A DNA stretch of 15,472 nt. Origin: Caryophanales bacterium UBA6769. GTDB lineage: Bacteria > Bacillota > Bacilli > Bacillales > UBA6769. The number at the start of each line of letters is the position of its first letter. Position 1 is the first letter of the stretch. A program made the position numbers and the translations under genes. The notes under the pieces are model-generated. The model saw only the letters and a list, made by a program, of their open reading frames with translations. It ran no database searches and had not been told where the DNA came from. This document shows positions 6,071-12,284 of the stretch, piece after piece. The stretch is from assembly GCA_002453275.1 (NCBI GenBank), contig DKGN01000009.1:1-15472 (forward strand). The letters run 5' to 3'.

Positions 6071-7429
6071 ATGAAATTATCTAAAAAGACAAGAGAACAA
6101 TACTCTAACGTGATTTTGACGACGATCTATGAAGAAGAACTAACTGATTTTAGAAATACATTTTTGGAGCTTCATCCATCTGATCAAGTCGATGTTTTCA
6201 CCTCACTTAATCAAAAGGAACGCCACACCGTATACGCATTTCTTTCACCAAAAGAGATGGCTAGAGTATTTAGTGGGTTAAAGTATAACAATCAAGTGCA
6301 GTGCTTAGAAGAAATCAGCATGGAATATGCCTCTGAAATGTTTAATACGATGTTTACGGATGATATTGTGAGGTTTTTATCTAGCATAGACACGAAACAC
6401 TCCAATTTAATTTTAAAGGAGATGGACAAAGAAAAAGCTGAGAAAATCAAAAGTCTGCTTGCGTACGAAAAAGAGTCGGCTGGAGCCGTGATGACGAAGG
6501 AGCTTATTAGTATATCGAGTACAGACACGGTGTTTGAAGTGTTGAATAGTTTGAGGGACGAAGCTTATGATGCAGAGATTGTTTATTATCTTTATGTAGT
6601 AGACGGAGACGGTCTTTTGGTAGGCGTTGTTAATTTAAAGGATCTTGTTGTCACAGAGCCGGATGAATTGATCCAAGATATTATGAAAACAAGAGTTGTT
6701 TTTGTTCCTGACAATATGAATCAAGAAGATGTCGGAAAAATAATAAAAAAGTATAACTTACTAGCTGTACCAGTTGTTTCCAATGAAAACCGTCTCTTAG
6801 GTATTGTGACAGTTGACGATGTAATGGACATTATAGAGGTCCAGACGACAGAAGATTTTGGAGAAATATCTGCAACTAAAGGTGCTACAGATGTGAACAT
6901 CAATTCTTTCGTAGCAGCTAAAAAAAGATCGCCGTGGATAATTACTCTCATGTTTTTAGGCTTAATTACAGGTGGAGTGATTGACCAATTTGAAGAAACG
7001 TTAGAAGCGGTCGTAGCCTTAGCCATTTTTATTCCGATGATTATGGATTCGGCTGGTAACGTAGGTACACAGTCATTGGCTGTATCCGTTCGTGGACTTG
7101 CCCTCGGTACGATCGAAGAAAAAAGTTATTTTAAAATGATTCTCCGTGAACTAGGAACTGGGGCTTTAATTGGCGGTATTTGTATGGTGGTCATCTTTAT
7201 ATTAATTTCCATCATCTATCAGAAAACGGCTTTAGGATTGATTGTTGGATTTTCTATTTTTTGTACGTTAAGTGCTTCTGCTGTAATTGGGACAACAGTT
7301 CCCCTCGTCATTAATAAGTTAAAATTCGATCCAGCTATTGCTTCAGGTCCATTCATTACTACGTTGAATGACATTATCGGTTTGCTTATTTACTTTACAA
7401 TTGCTACTAATCTTATTAATTTCATTTAA
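6071..7429 (+). CDS. mgtE: Magnesium transporter MgtE
   Basis: The 452-residue protein has the complete MgtE order: an N-terminal acidic helical Mg2+-sensing domain (about 1-130), two CBS domains (about 138-195 and 202-258), a connecting helix, and five transmembrane helices from about 288 to the end. The pore signature P322-M-I-M-D-S-A-G-N-V-G-T-Q, D420-P, and TLND (D434, matching the ion-coordinating Asp of the Thermus protein) are all present. It imports Mg2+ (and probably Co2+) down its gradient and closes when cytoplasmic Mg2+ is high. AGGGGG at 6053-6058 serves either ATG 6071 (12 nt) or TTG 6068 (9 nt); I chose ATG, but TTG is equally possible. The last 31 bp recur at 9066-9096. I find no M-box upstream and no terminator directly downstream. 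Confidence 0.95.
   Translation: MKLSKKTREQYSNVILTTIYEEELTDFRNTFLELHPSDQVDVFTSLNQKERHTVYAFLSPKEMARVFSGLKYNNQVQCLEEISMEYASEMFNTMFTDDIVRFLSSIDTKHSNLILKEMDKEKAEKIKSLLAYEKESAGAVMTKELISISSTDTVFEVLNSLRDEAYDAEIVYYLYVVDGDGLLVGVVNLKDLVVTEPDELIQDIMKTRVVFVPDNMNQEDVGKIIKKYNLLAVPVVSNENRLLGIVTVDDVMDIIEVQTTEDFGEISATKGATDVNINSFVAAKKRSPWIITLMFLGLITGGVIDQFEETLEAVVALAIFIPMIMDSAGNVGTQSLAVSVRGLALGTIEEKSYFKMILRELGTGALIGGICMVVIFILISIIYQKTALGLIVGFSIFCTLSASAVIGTTVPLVINKLKFDPAIASGPFITTLNDIIGLLIYFTIATNLINFI
7399..7429 (+). repeat. Direct repeat copy 1: 3' end of mgtE
   Basis: The last 31 bases of mgtE, including the stop, match 9066-9096 at 30 of 31 positions (mismatch G7403/A9070); bases 7404-7429 are identical to 9071-9096. 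In both copies the same frame encodes TNLINFI and stop. The two copies bracket 7430-9065, which contains opuAC. Confidence 0.9.
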
Positions 7430-7742
7430 TTATTTTTCAAAAGGTTAGGTGACTTATAAATGGCATAAAGTTCGCCGAAACCGCTAGTAAAAAAGATTAT
7501 TGGAAATAATGAACCTGCTCAATGCATGCTAATTAAAAAAATAAAATCAACGATACTAGTAAAAGTGAGTTAAGTAGAGGACTTCAATATATGAGCCACC
7601 TGAAGTTAATAGACTACGATCGTACAATGGTTTAGTAAGAATATGGCTGACCCATCATTTTGAGTTCATCATCATATCAACCATATACTATTACATATAG
7701 TTATAAATATAGATTTTAACTATAAAGGGGAGATACACAGTA
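7430..7742 (+). other. 313-bp intergenic region between mgtE and opuAC
   Basis: No gene is supported: all frames are broken by stops and no clear terminator for mgtE is visible. The only interpretable element is the opuAC promoter candidate at 7660-7689 and the ribosome site at 7724-7732. Bases 7440-7640 carry no signature I recognise; they could be a long leader, a small RNA or decayed DNA. Confidence 0.5.
7660..7689 (+). promoter_or_regulatory. Putative sigma-A promoter of opuAC
   Basis: TTGAGT (7660-7665), 18 bp, TATACT (7684-7689), four and five of six consensus matches. The leader to the GTG start would be about 45 nt. Osmotic control would be expected from the gene type but is not visible in the sequence. 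Confidence 0.5.
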
Positions 7743-8645
7743 GTGTTTAAAAAAATTTTTGGAATGGTAGCTGCTTTTTCTGTATTAATAGCTTTGGCAG
7801 CGTGTGGAGGAGACGATGAAGGATCGAATGAGAAGGCTTCTATCGGCGAAGAAGTCGACTATCAAATAATCGGAATTGATCCAGGGGCAGGACTGATGGA
7901 TTTAACAATTAATACGGTGTTGCCTGAGTATGGTCTCGATAAAAAATGGGAAGTCCAAGAAAGCTCTGGGGTTGCTATGACAGCTGAGTTAGCAAGAGCT
8001 ATTGATAATGAAGAGCCGATTATCGTAACAGCCTGGATTCCGCACTGGAAATTTTCTAGATTTGATCTGAAAATGCTCGATGATCCGAAGGGGGCTTTCG
8101 GAGGCGAGGAAGATATTAATACTCTCGTACGTAAAGGTTTAAAGGACGATATGCCAGGAGCATATAAGTTCTTTGACCAATTCCAATGGGAGCCAGATCA
8201 TATGCAAGACGTCATGGTGAAAATTGAAGACGGTCAGCCAGAACAAGAAGCTGCACAAGAATGGGTAGAAGCGAATGAAGACCTTGTGAACTCCTGGACT
8301 GAAGGAGTAGAGTCTGGGGACGGAGCGGAAATAAAAATGACGTATGTTGCGTGGGATGATGTGATCGCTAGTTCGAACGTTGTAAAATACGTATTGGAAA
8401 ATAAATTAGACTATAACGTTAAATTGCTACAAGTAGAACCAGGTCCAATGTTTGCAAGTGTCGCTGATGGCAGTGCAGATGCAATGATCGGAGCATGGTT
8501 ACCTTCAACTCATGACGCTTACTATGAAGAGTTTGAGGGGGAATTTGAAGACTTAGGTGTTAACCTGACGGGTACACGAAATGGTCTCGCTGTACCTGCA
8601 TATATGGATATTGATTCCATTGAGGACCTAATCGACACCGAATAG
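7743..8645 (+). CDS. opuAC: Glycine betaine/proline betaine binding lipoprotein OpuAC
   Basis: The 300-residue precursor has a lipoprotein signal with lipobox L-A-A-C (C21), then the two-lobed OpuAC fold. IGIDPGAGLM (43-52), the AWIPHWKFSR block (97-106), TYVAWDD (200-206) and GAWLPSTHD (250-258) align with B. subtilis OpuAC. The three tryptophans that form its aromatic cage for quaternary amines appear conserved (W102, W204, W252), as does H257. It would capture betaine outside the membrane and deliver it to an ABC permease. No ATPase or permease gene lies beside it here, so it must act with an OpuAA/OpuAB pair elsewhere, unless it is a leftover. GTG 7743 follows AAAGGGGAG at 10 nt. A terminator follows closely. 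Confidence 0.93.
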   Translation: MFKKIFGMVAAFSVLIALAACGGDDEGSNEKASIGEEVDYQIIGIDPGAGLMDLTINTVLPEYGLDKKWEVQESSGVAMTAELARAIDNEEPIIVTAWIPHWKFSRFDLKMLDDPKGAFGGEEDINTLVRKGLKDDMPGAYKFFDQFQWEPDHMQDVMVKIEDGQPEQEAAQEWVEANEDLVNSWTEGVESGDGAEIKMTYVAWDDVIASSNVVKYVLENKLDYNVKLLQVEPGPMFASVADGSADAMIGAWLPSTHDAYYEEFEGEFEDLGVNLTGTRNGLAVPAYMDIDSIEDLIDTE

Positions 8646-8685
8646 GCAACAAATGACAATAGCAGATAAATGATTTTACAGTATG

Positions 8686-8730
8686 TATACCCTTCTAAAT
8701 ATAACCTTTATTTGGAAGGGTATAGTTTTT
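8686..8730 (+). terminator. Strong terminator of opuAC
   Basis: A 16-bp stem with one G-T pair (8686-8701 with 8709-8724; arms begin TATACCCTTC and end GAAGGGTATA) has a 7-nt loop and is followed by GTTTTT. It starts 41 nt after the opuAC stop. Confidence 0.92.
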
Positions 8731-8746
8731 ATGCACAGCAAGCATG

Positions 8747-8786
8747 CATAAAACTCGCTCTCAATAGAAAAAGTCACTCAAAAATC
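8747..8786 (+). repeat. 40-bp dispersed repeat, copy 1 (truncated terminator-like)
   Basis: These 40 bases match 12231-12270 at 39 positions (T8774 versus C12258). In copy 2 the shared block contains the left arm and loop of the chemoreceptor terminator. In copy 1 the left arm (AAGTCACT, 8771-8778) is present but its partner is missing, since the match stops in the loop and IS-like sequence follows five bases later. Confidence 0.85.
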
Positions 8787-8790
8787 TTGA

Positions 8791-8922
8791 TGTGTACCCC
8801 TAGGGTTAGACTAAAGTATTAACTCCAGGGGTGTTTTATATGGCTAAGTATGATTTAAACTGCCAGTTGTGAAAGCGTATTTAGCAGGTGAAGGTGAATA
8901 TTGGTCTAACAGAGATCTTTGA
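8791..8922 (+). mobile_element. Remnant of an IS3-family (IS150-like) element: left end and transposase start
   Basis: TGTGTACCCC at 8791 looks like an IS3-type terminal TG end. About 50 bp later ATG 8840 opens MAKYDLN, and after a short disrupted stretch (8861-8865) another frame continues VVKAYLAGEGEYW up to a stop at 8920. Put together this resembles the N-terminus of IS150-type OrfA proteins (MAKY..., KLKVVKAYL-GEGGY). The rest of the helix-turn-helix, the DDE integrase part and the right end are absent. Recognition is from memory of the family and rests on about 20 residues, so it is moderate. Confidence 0.55.
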
Positions 8923-8967
8923 AGTAACAAAATTTTCAAAAGCTATCTTTTTAGGAGAAAATATTCA

Positions 8968-9096
8968 ATGGAACTAACCGGGATAAAGAAATGGAAAAAG
9001 CAACAGTGGTAATTCCTTTTATTGAGTCTTCTCGTTTTTGTTTATGTATTGTATCGAACTTCATTAATTACTACTAATCTTATTAATTTCATTTAA
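8968..9096 (+). pseudogene. Broken small membrane-protein ORF ending in a copy of the mgtE tail
   Basis: TAGGAG (8952-8957) precedes ATG 8968, which opens MELTGIKKWKKQQW and meets TAA at 9010-9012. The same frame then continues without a stop through a strongly hydrophobic stretch (FLLLSLLVFVYVLYRTS) and ends with LITTNLINFI and TAA at 9094-9096, the mgtE C-terminus. A basic start followed by a hydrophobic helix suggests the N-terminus of a membrane protein, joined at about 9066 to mgtE-derived sequence. The parent family is not recognised. The internal stop and the chimeric end make it non-functional in this reading. Confidence 0.55.
9066..9096 (+). repeat. Direct repeat copy 2: mgtE 3' end
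   Basis: Matches 7399-7429 at 30 of 31 positions in the same orientation and, in local translation, the same reading phase. Homology to mgtE is not visible upstream of 9066 or after 9096, so only the extreme 3' end is duplicated. Confidence 0.9.
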
Positions 9097-9122
9097 CTTT
9101 TATATCTTTCTCAATAAAAATT

Positions 9123-9150
9123 AGGCATTAATCATTTTTGATTAGTGCCT
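9123..9150 (+). terminator. Hairpin, possible terminator (either direction)
   Basis: AGGCATTAATCA (9123-9134) and TGATTAGTGCCT (9139-9150) form a 12-bp stem with one T-G pair and a 4-T loop. The plus side continues TTATAATT, a poor T tract; the minus side continues AATTTTTATT, which is better. It lies 26 nt past the second mgtE-tail copy, so it may once have ended an mgtE transcript. Confidence 0.55.
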
Positions 9151-9161
9151 TTATAATTATG

Positions 9162-9190
9162 TTGTTAAATTATTCAGAATATGGTACTTT
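9162..9190 (+). promoter_or_regulatory. Putative promoter of the 114-residue gene
   Basis: TTGTTA (9162-9167), 17 bp, TACTTT (9185-9190), the latter with a TGG extension. The -10 is weak; only the spacing and the extension support it. Confidence 0.35.
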
Positions 9191-9211
9191 TTTACAAAAG
9201 GGGGATAAGGT

Positions 9212-9556
9212 TTGAGAATTCCATTTAAAAGTTCGCTCTTGGTAGTAATCTTAGTGATGCTTGGAGTATCAGGTTGGTATATTTATAATTCAACACAAAC
9301 TGAACCAAAAGAAAAAAGTCATATGGAAGAATTAAAGAATGAAAAATTAACATTGTGGAATAAAGTGAACGAAAAAACAGAAAAAGAATTAGAAAAAAAT
9401 CCTGAGTTGAATTATAATGACCCGAACAATTTGATACATGATTTTCATGGTAGGGTTGATACAGTCATCATTTATCGAATACAAGGAAGTATGGATAGCG
9501 AAGATTATAAATTCACAAGAGATACTTTTATAGAAAACACACAAGATTATGATTAA
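9212..9556 (+). CDS. Hypothetical membrane-anchored protein, 114 residues
   Basis: I do not recognise this protein. It starts with TTG 9212, supported by AAGGGGG ending 7 nt upstream; the next ATG would remove half the membrane segment. Residues about 7-26 (SSLLVVILVMLGVSGWYIYN) form one hydrophobic helix without a lipobox, so the remaining 85 residues are probably outside the membrane. That part is very Lys/Glu rich and helical at first (EELKNEKLTLWNKVNEKTE), then D/Y/N rich. It has no cysteine. A second TTG-start, single-helix protein follows 77 bp later on the same strand, which suggests a functional pair, but no similarity between the two beyond architecture is evident. Confidence 0.7.
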   Translation: MRIPFKSSLLVVILVMLGVSGWYIYNSTQTEPKEKSHMEELKNEKLTLWNKVNEKTEKELEKNPELNYNDPNNLIHDFHGRVDTVIIYRIQGSMDSEDYKFTRDTFIENTQDYD

Positions 9557-9633
9557 AACTTACCTTAATTAATAAATTCAAAAATATTTTTTATCCTAAC
9601 ATGTAATTAATGGAATAAAATAGGAGGGATTTT

Positions 9634-10497
9634 TTGAGGTTAAAAACGATTTCACTTATGGTGGGAATTTTTGCGATAATTAGTTTAGTTACATATTACT
9701 TCATAGTTCAAGAGACATCCGTGGCGAAAAAAGGAACAATAGAAGATGTAGTCGATGTAGAAGAAAAAAACAAAACGATTGATGATAAACGTGAGTCACT
9801 CAAAGAACAGTTACGAATGGATAAAGATGCGATAACGATCTATTCTCAATTACCGGAAAACATTGTAGAATATGTTGTCATTAGTGGTCCTATTCACTAC
9901 TTTGACATATTTGTTAATGATGAAGAAGCAAGAAATATCTTGCTAGAAGCCAGTGAAGAAGTTCCTTATTTCAATACAAATGACGTTGATATTTTGTTTG
10001 CGAAAAACGAACAAACTTATGATGAACGATTGTCTAGTTTAAAGGAAGCAAGAACAATGGACAGGTTAGATTGGAATGAGAATGCAAAAAAAGAAATAAG
10101 TGCATTTATTAGTAAGAATCATAACTTTTATAATGACACCATCATGTATGGAAAATTTCGAGGCGAAGTCGATATGCAAGCACAAGTGAAACATGCGGAG
10201 AAAGCCTTAAAAAATCTGAAAGAAATGTTTTCACTCATTGATAAACAAATTAACAAGTTTGACCTTCTGGGGTTAGTTGTTAAAGATGAAGCTGCACCTT
10301 TTCATCCAAAAGGTCTAAAGAAAGACTTTAAGGAGATAGAATCACTCTTAGAAAAGGCTATACAAACACAACATACTAATGAATTGCTTTATGTTCATAA
10401 TAAATTTCATTCTATGGACATTGTGTTTAACGAATACGAAAGTGACGATAAGTATTTCAAAACATTTTACGAAGTTGGTTATAACATCGGATATTAG
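9634..10497 (+). CDS. Hypothetical membrane-anchored protein, 287 residues
   Basis: I do not recognise this protein. TTG 9634 follows a consensus AGGAGGGA (9622-9629) at ideal spacing. Residues about 5-26 (TISLMVGIFAIISLVTYYFIV) form a signal anchor, without cleavage site or lipobox. The outer part starts with a charged, probably coiled region (35-70), then alternating helices with many Lys/Glu, including EKALKNLKEMFSLIDKQINKF and KKDFKEIESLLEKAIQTQ, and no cysteine. The mainly alpha-helical make-up suggests an extracellular or wall-zone protein. It may be co-transcribed with the 114-residue gene upstream; no terminator separates them. Downstream sequence is degenerate coding DNA. Confidence 0.75.
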   Translation: MRLKTISLMVGIFAIISLVTYYFIVQETSVAKKGTIEDVVDVEEKNKTIDDKRESLKEQLRMDKDAITIYSQLPENIVEYVVISGPIHYFDIFVNDEEARNILLEASEEVPYFNTNDVDILFAKNEQTYDERLSSLKEARTMDRLDWNENAKKEISAFISKNHNFYNDTIMYGKFRGEVDMQAQVKHAEKALKNLKEMFSLIDKQINKFDLLGLVVKDEAAPFHPKGLKKDFKEIESLLEKAIQTQHTNELLYVHNKFHSMDIVFNEYESDDKYFKTFYEVGYNIGY

Positions 10498-10533
10498 ACC
10501 ACTGTTAAGTTGGAAAAAGGGTAAAGTTAAAGT

Positions 10534-10791
10534 AAAGTTATCTGTCAAACAATCGAAAACGTACTTTCTAATGACAAGTTCAAAAATAAATTAGCCGAAT
10601 GAGGGAGTTGATAACGGTTCGGCAGTGAGACTGCTTTAAGAAACGCCGCAATTGACATATTAAATAAAACAGACGATCTAGAACTTTCATTAGCAAGAAA
10701 TCTGTTTAAAAATAAGTTTGAAGTTCCTGATTATAGTGATGAGGAAGGTGAAGTAATAGCCGCCACTGTCTTTGCTGACGAAGTTATGTAA
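10534..10791 (+). pseudogene. Degenerate reading frame, unknown parent gene
   Basis: Between the 287-residue gene and the next cluster one frame reads KVICQTIENVLSNDKFKNKLAE, then TGA at 10600 and two more stops (TGA, TAA to 10614). It continues from 10615 for 58 codons with no stop (ALRNAAIDILNKTDDLELS, RNLFKNKFEVPDYSDEEG, ending TVFADEVM) to TAA 10789-10791. The open part has no start codon of its own with a ribosome site, yet its composition is like a soluble acidic protein. I infer the remains of a gene. The parent family is not recognised. Confidence 0.5.
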
Positions 10792-10820
10792 ATTATTCAA
10801 GCTGAATAAAAAATAATTTA

Positions 10821-11087
10821 TTATTCCCAATAATCCATTGGTGTTTTACTTGGTACACTTTCAACTATAATATAAGCAATTAAAATATAAAGTAACAATT
10901 TAAGTAGACACAAAATTAAAACAATAATGGCGATTTTCTTCGAATTTCCTCGTGGAGCTAATATGGCTAGTATAGCTCCGATAATCAATCCATAATGAAA
11001 CAAATACGTATGATTACTGATTAACGTTACTAAAAGTATAGGTATTGCTGCGTAGCCAAAATACTTTCTCAAATTAACTCCTGTCAT
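10821..11087 (-). CDS. Small hypothetical membrane protein, 88 residues
   Basis: The start is set at ATG 11087-11085, which overlaps the stop of the upstream gene as ATGA, a sign of translational coupling; the longer frame from 11126 would add 13 residues lying inside the neighbour's coding end. The product has about three hydrophobic segments (YAAIPILLVTLISN, YGLIIGAILAILA, IAIIVLILCLLKLLLYILIAYIIV) divided by PRGNSKK, and a short polar tail (PSKTPMDYWE). It is a membrane protein with no recognised family. It probably shares a transcript with the shortened lipoprotein paralogue before it. Confidence 0.65.
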   Translation of the reverse strand: MTGVNLRKYFGYAAIPILLVTLISNHTYLFHYGLIIGAILAILAPRGNSKKIAIIVLILCLLKLLLYILIAYIIVESVPSKTPMDYWE

Positions 11088-11368
11088 TGAGTCTCTAATT
11101 TTATTGTTTCGCGCTTCCCAGCCCACTTAATTGTCATCTCCATCGTATCATTTTCTTTTAAAATTATACACTTATCACAACCACCACCGTTTATTTCGTC
11201 TTTACCATCTTTTAAAATAACATCAATTCCACTGCTGTCGCCCGCAGGACTATTAATATAATATTCAATTTTTGTTGGCGGCTGACCATCACCTATGTAT
11301 TGCAACTCAATATAGTCAGTCTGGTTACCTATTGGTCCTACAGTCGTTTGTTTTATTAGCTTTTTCAT
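11084..11368 (-). CDS. N-terminally shortened paralogue of the neighbouring lipoprotein, 94 residues
   Basis: Residues 18-94 align without large gaps to the C-terminal part of the lipoprotein encoded at 11432-11950: YIELQYIGDGQPPTKIEY against YYAYIKYIGDNKPPKQIDY, DVILKDGKDE against EVTLEDGVLD, and IKWAGKRETIKL against IKWNGKTETIDL. The lipoprotein signal, linker and the first strands of the domain are missing; in-frame sequence upstream of ATG 11368 meets a stop within two codons. The ribosome site is poor. It therefore looks like a truncated duplicate, perhaps cytoplasmic and perhaps not functional. It adds GGGCDKC, a cysteine pair absent from the full-length copy. It is divergent from that copy and overlaps the next gene by 4 bp. 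Confidence 0.6.
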   Translation of the reverse strand: MKKLIKQTTVGPIGNQTDYIELQYIGDGQPPTKIEYYINSPAGDSSGIDVILKDGKDEINGGGCDKCIILKENDTMEMTIKWAGKRETIKLETQ

Positions 11369-11431
11369 GGTTTACTTACTTTACAATTAAGGATAGTAAG
11401 AAATTTCAAATAATAAAGGAGAAATAAGAAA

Positions 11432-11950
11432 ATGAAAAGAAATAAACTGCTTTTTTTACCTTGTATTCTCATTTTATCATTAGTTCTGTTAGTTGCTTGT
11501 GGAAACACATTAAACAATGAAAAATCCGCTGACTCGCTTGAAAAAAGTCAAGCCGAAAACAAATCTTCAGTGAATGCCCCCGCAGGTGAAGATGATAATT
11601 CTGATAACGAAGTGCTTCCTTTTCAAGGGGAGAGTGATAACTGGAAAATAACATTCACTAAATTCAAAGGGCCTTTAGCAGCAACGACAACATCTGAAGC
11701 AGGATCCAAAGACAATCGAGCATATTATGCATATATAAAATATATCGGCGATAACAAGCCGCCGAAACAAATTGATTACGAATTTGAGGATGATTCCGGA
11801 AAGGTTTTCGGAACGGAGGTTACTTTAGAAGATGGCGTGCTTGATGCAAATATGGGGGATTATGGAATGGACCCTTCGAAAGAAAGCATTATAAAGTCAT
11901 TAATCAAATGGAATGGAAAAACCGAAACTATCGATTTGAATTATGAATAA
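11432..11950 (+). CDS. Hypothetical lipoprotein, 172 residues
   Basis: ATG 11432 follows AAAGGAG at 10 nt. The precursor has a basic start, a hydrophobic core and lipobox L-V-A-C with C23, so it is predicted to be lipid-anchored outside the membrane. Residues 24-65 form a polar Ser/Asn/Asp/Glu-rich linker. Residues about 66-172 form a small domain beginning ESDNWKITFTKFKGP and holding YIKYIGDNKPPKQIDYEF and LIKWNGKTETIDL, probably beta-rich. I know no function for it. A shortened paralogue lies head-to-head 63 bp away, so the domain has been duplicated and inverted locally. Confidence 0.8.
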   Translation: MKRNKLLFLPCILILSLVLLVACGNTLNNEKSADSLEKSQAENKSSVNAPAGEDDNSDNEVLPFQGESDNWKITFTKFKGPLAATTTSEAGSKDNRAYYAYIKYIGDNKPPKQIDYEFEDDSGKVFGTEVTLEDGVLDANMGDYGMDPSKESIIKSLIKWNGKTETIDLNYE

Positions 11951-12246
11951 TGGTTAATGGGCAAACGTTCTTTGGTTATTTTTTCTGAAAGACGGTCGGC
12001 GCAATGAAAGATGTGCGGTTCATAGAAGGTCAGTCAAACTTTGAAATAAATGAACGAACACAATTGTTTTGAACAGTAATGGAATTCGCTGCTTTACGGA
12101 ACTGAACAACGCTATTAAAAACTTATCCTTGTGTTGGTATCTGCTTTTGTACAGTTCAGGATAAAAAAGTTTGGGTCCTTTTAATGTCCACAATAGGCTT
12201 GATTGTTCTTTTTATTTTGACTTTACAATACATAAAACTCGCTCTC
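11951..12246. other. Intergenic stretch between lipoprotein and chemoreceptor, possibly decayed
   Basis: No gene is well supported. From about 12106 one plus-strand frame is open for some 60 codons to TAG 12286-12288 and includes a hydrophobic run (WVLLMSTIGLIVLFILTLQYI) followed by KLALNRKSHSK. This could be the end of a lost membrane protein, but it lacks a start with ribosome site and runs across the chemoreceptor terminator. No clear terminator for the lipoprotein gene was seen. Confidence 0.4.
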
Positions 12247-12270
12247 AATAGAAAAAGCCACTCAAAAATC
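12231..12270 (+). repeat. 40-bp dispersed repeat, copy 2 (overlaps chemoreceptor terminator)
   Basis: Matches 8747-8786 at 39 of 40 bases, same orientation. This copy is followed by the right terminator arm (AGTGGCTT at 12272-12279), making a functional hairpin for the minus-strand gene. The C/T difference lies in the stem. Confidence 0.85.
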
Positions 12271-12279
12271 AAGTGGCTT
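12247..12279 (-). terminator. Rho-independent terminator of the chemoreceptor gene
   Basis: AAGCCACT (12255-12262) pairs perfectly with AGTGGCTT (12272-12279) with a 9-nt loop; reading the minus strand the stem runs into TTTTTCTATT. It begins 6 nt after the chemoreceptor stop. Most of it lies in the 40-bp repeat. Confidence 0.85.
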
Positions 12280-12284
12280 CATCA

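Larger units (their letters stand above)
8646..9211 (+). other. 566-bp decayed intergenic stretch after opuAC
   Basis: The stretch contains no intact gene. In order it holds the opuAC terminator, one copy of a 40-bp repeat, the remnant of an IS3-type transposase start, a membrane ORF with an early stop whose end copies mgtE, another hairpin, and the promoter of the next gene. Each is listed separately. The density of broken coding pieces suggests repeated insertion and deletion here. Confidence 0.6.

Noticed and set aside
10379..10594. 71-residue plus-strand ORF and its minus-strand counterpart at 10348-10548
   Set aside because: Both lie mostly over the 287-residue gene in other frames, with no ribosome site and biased composition.
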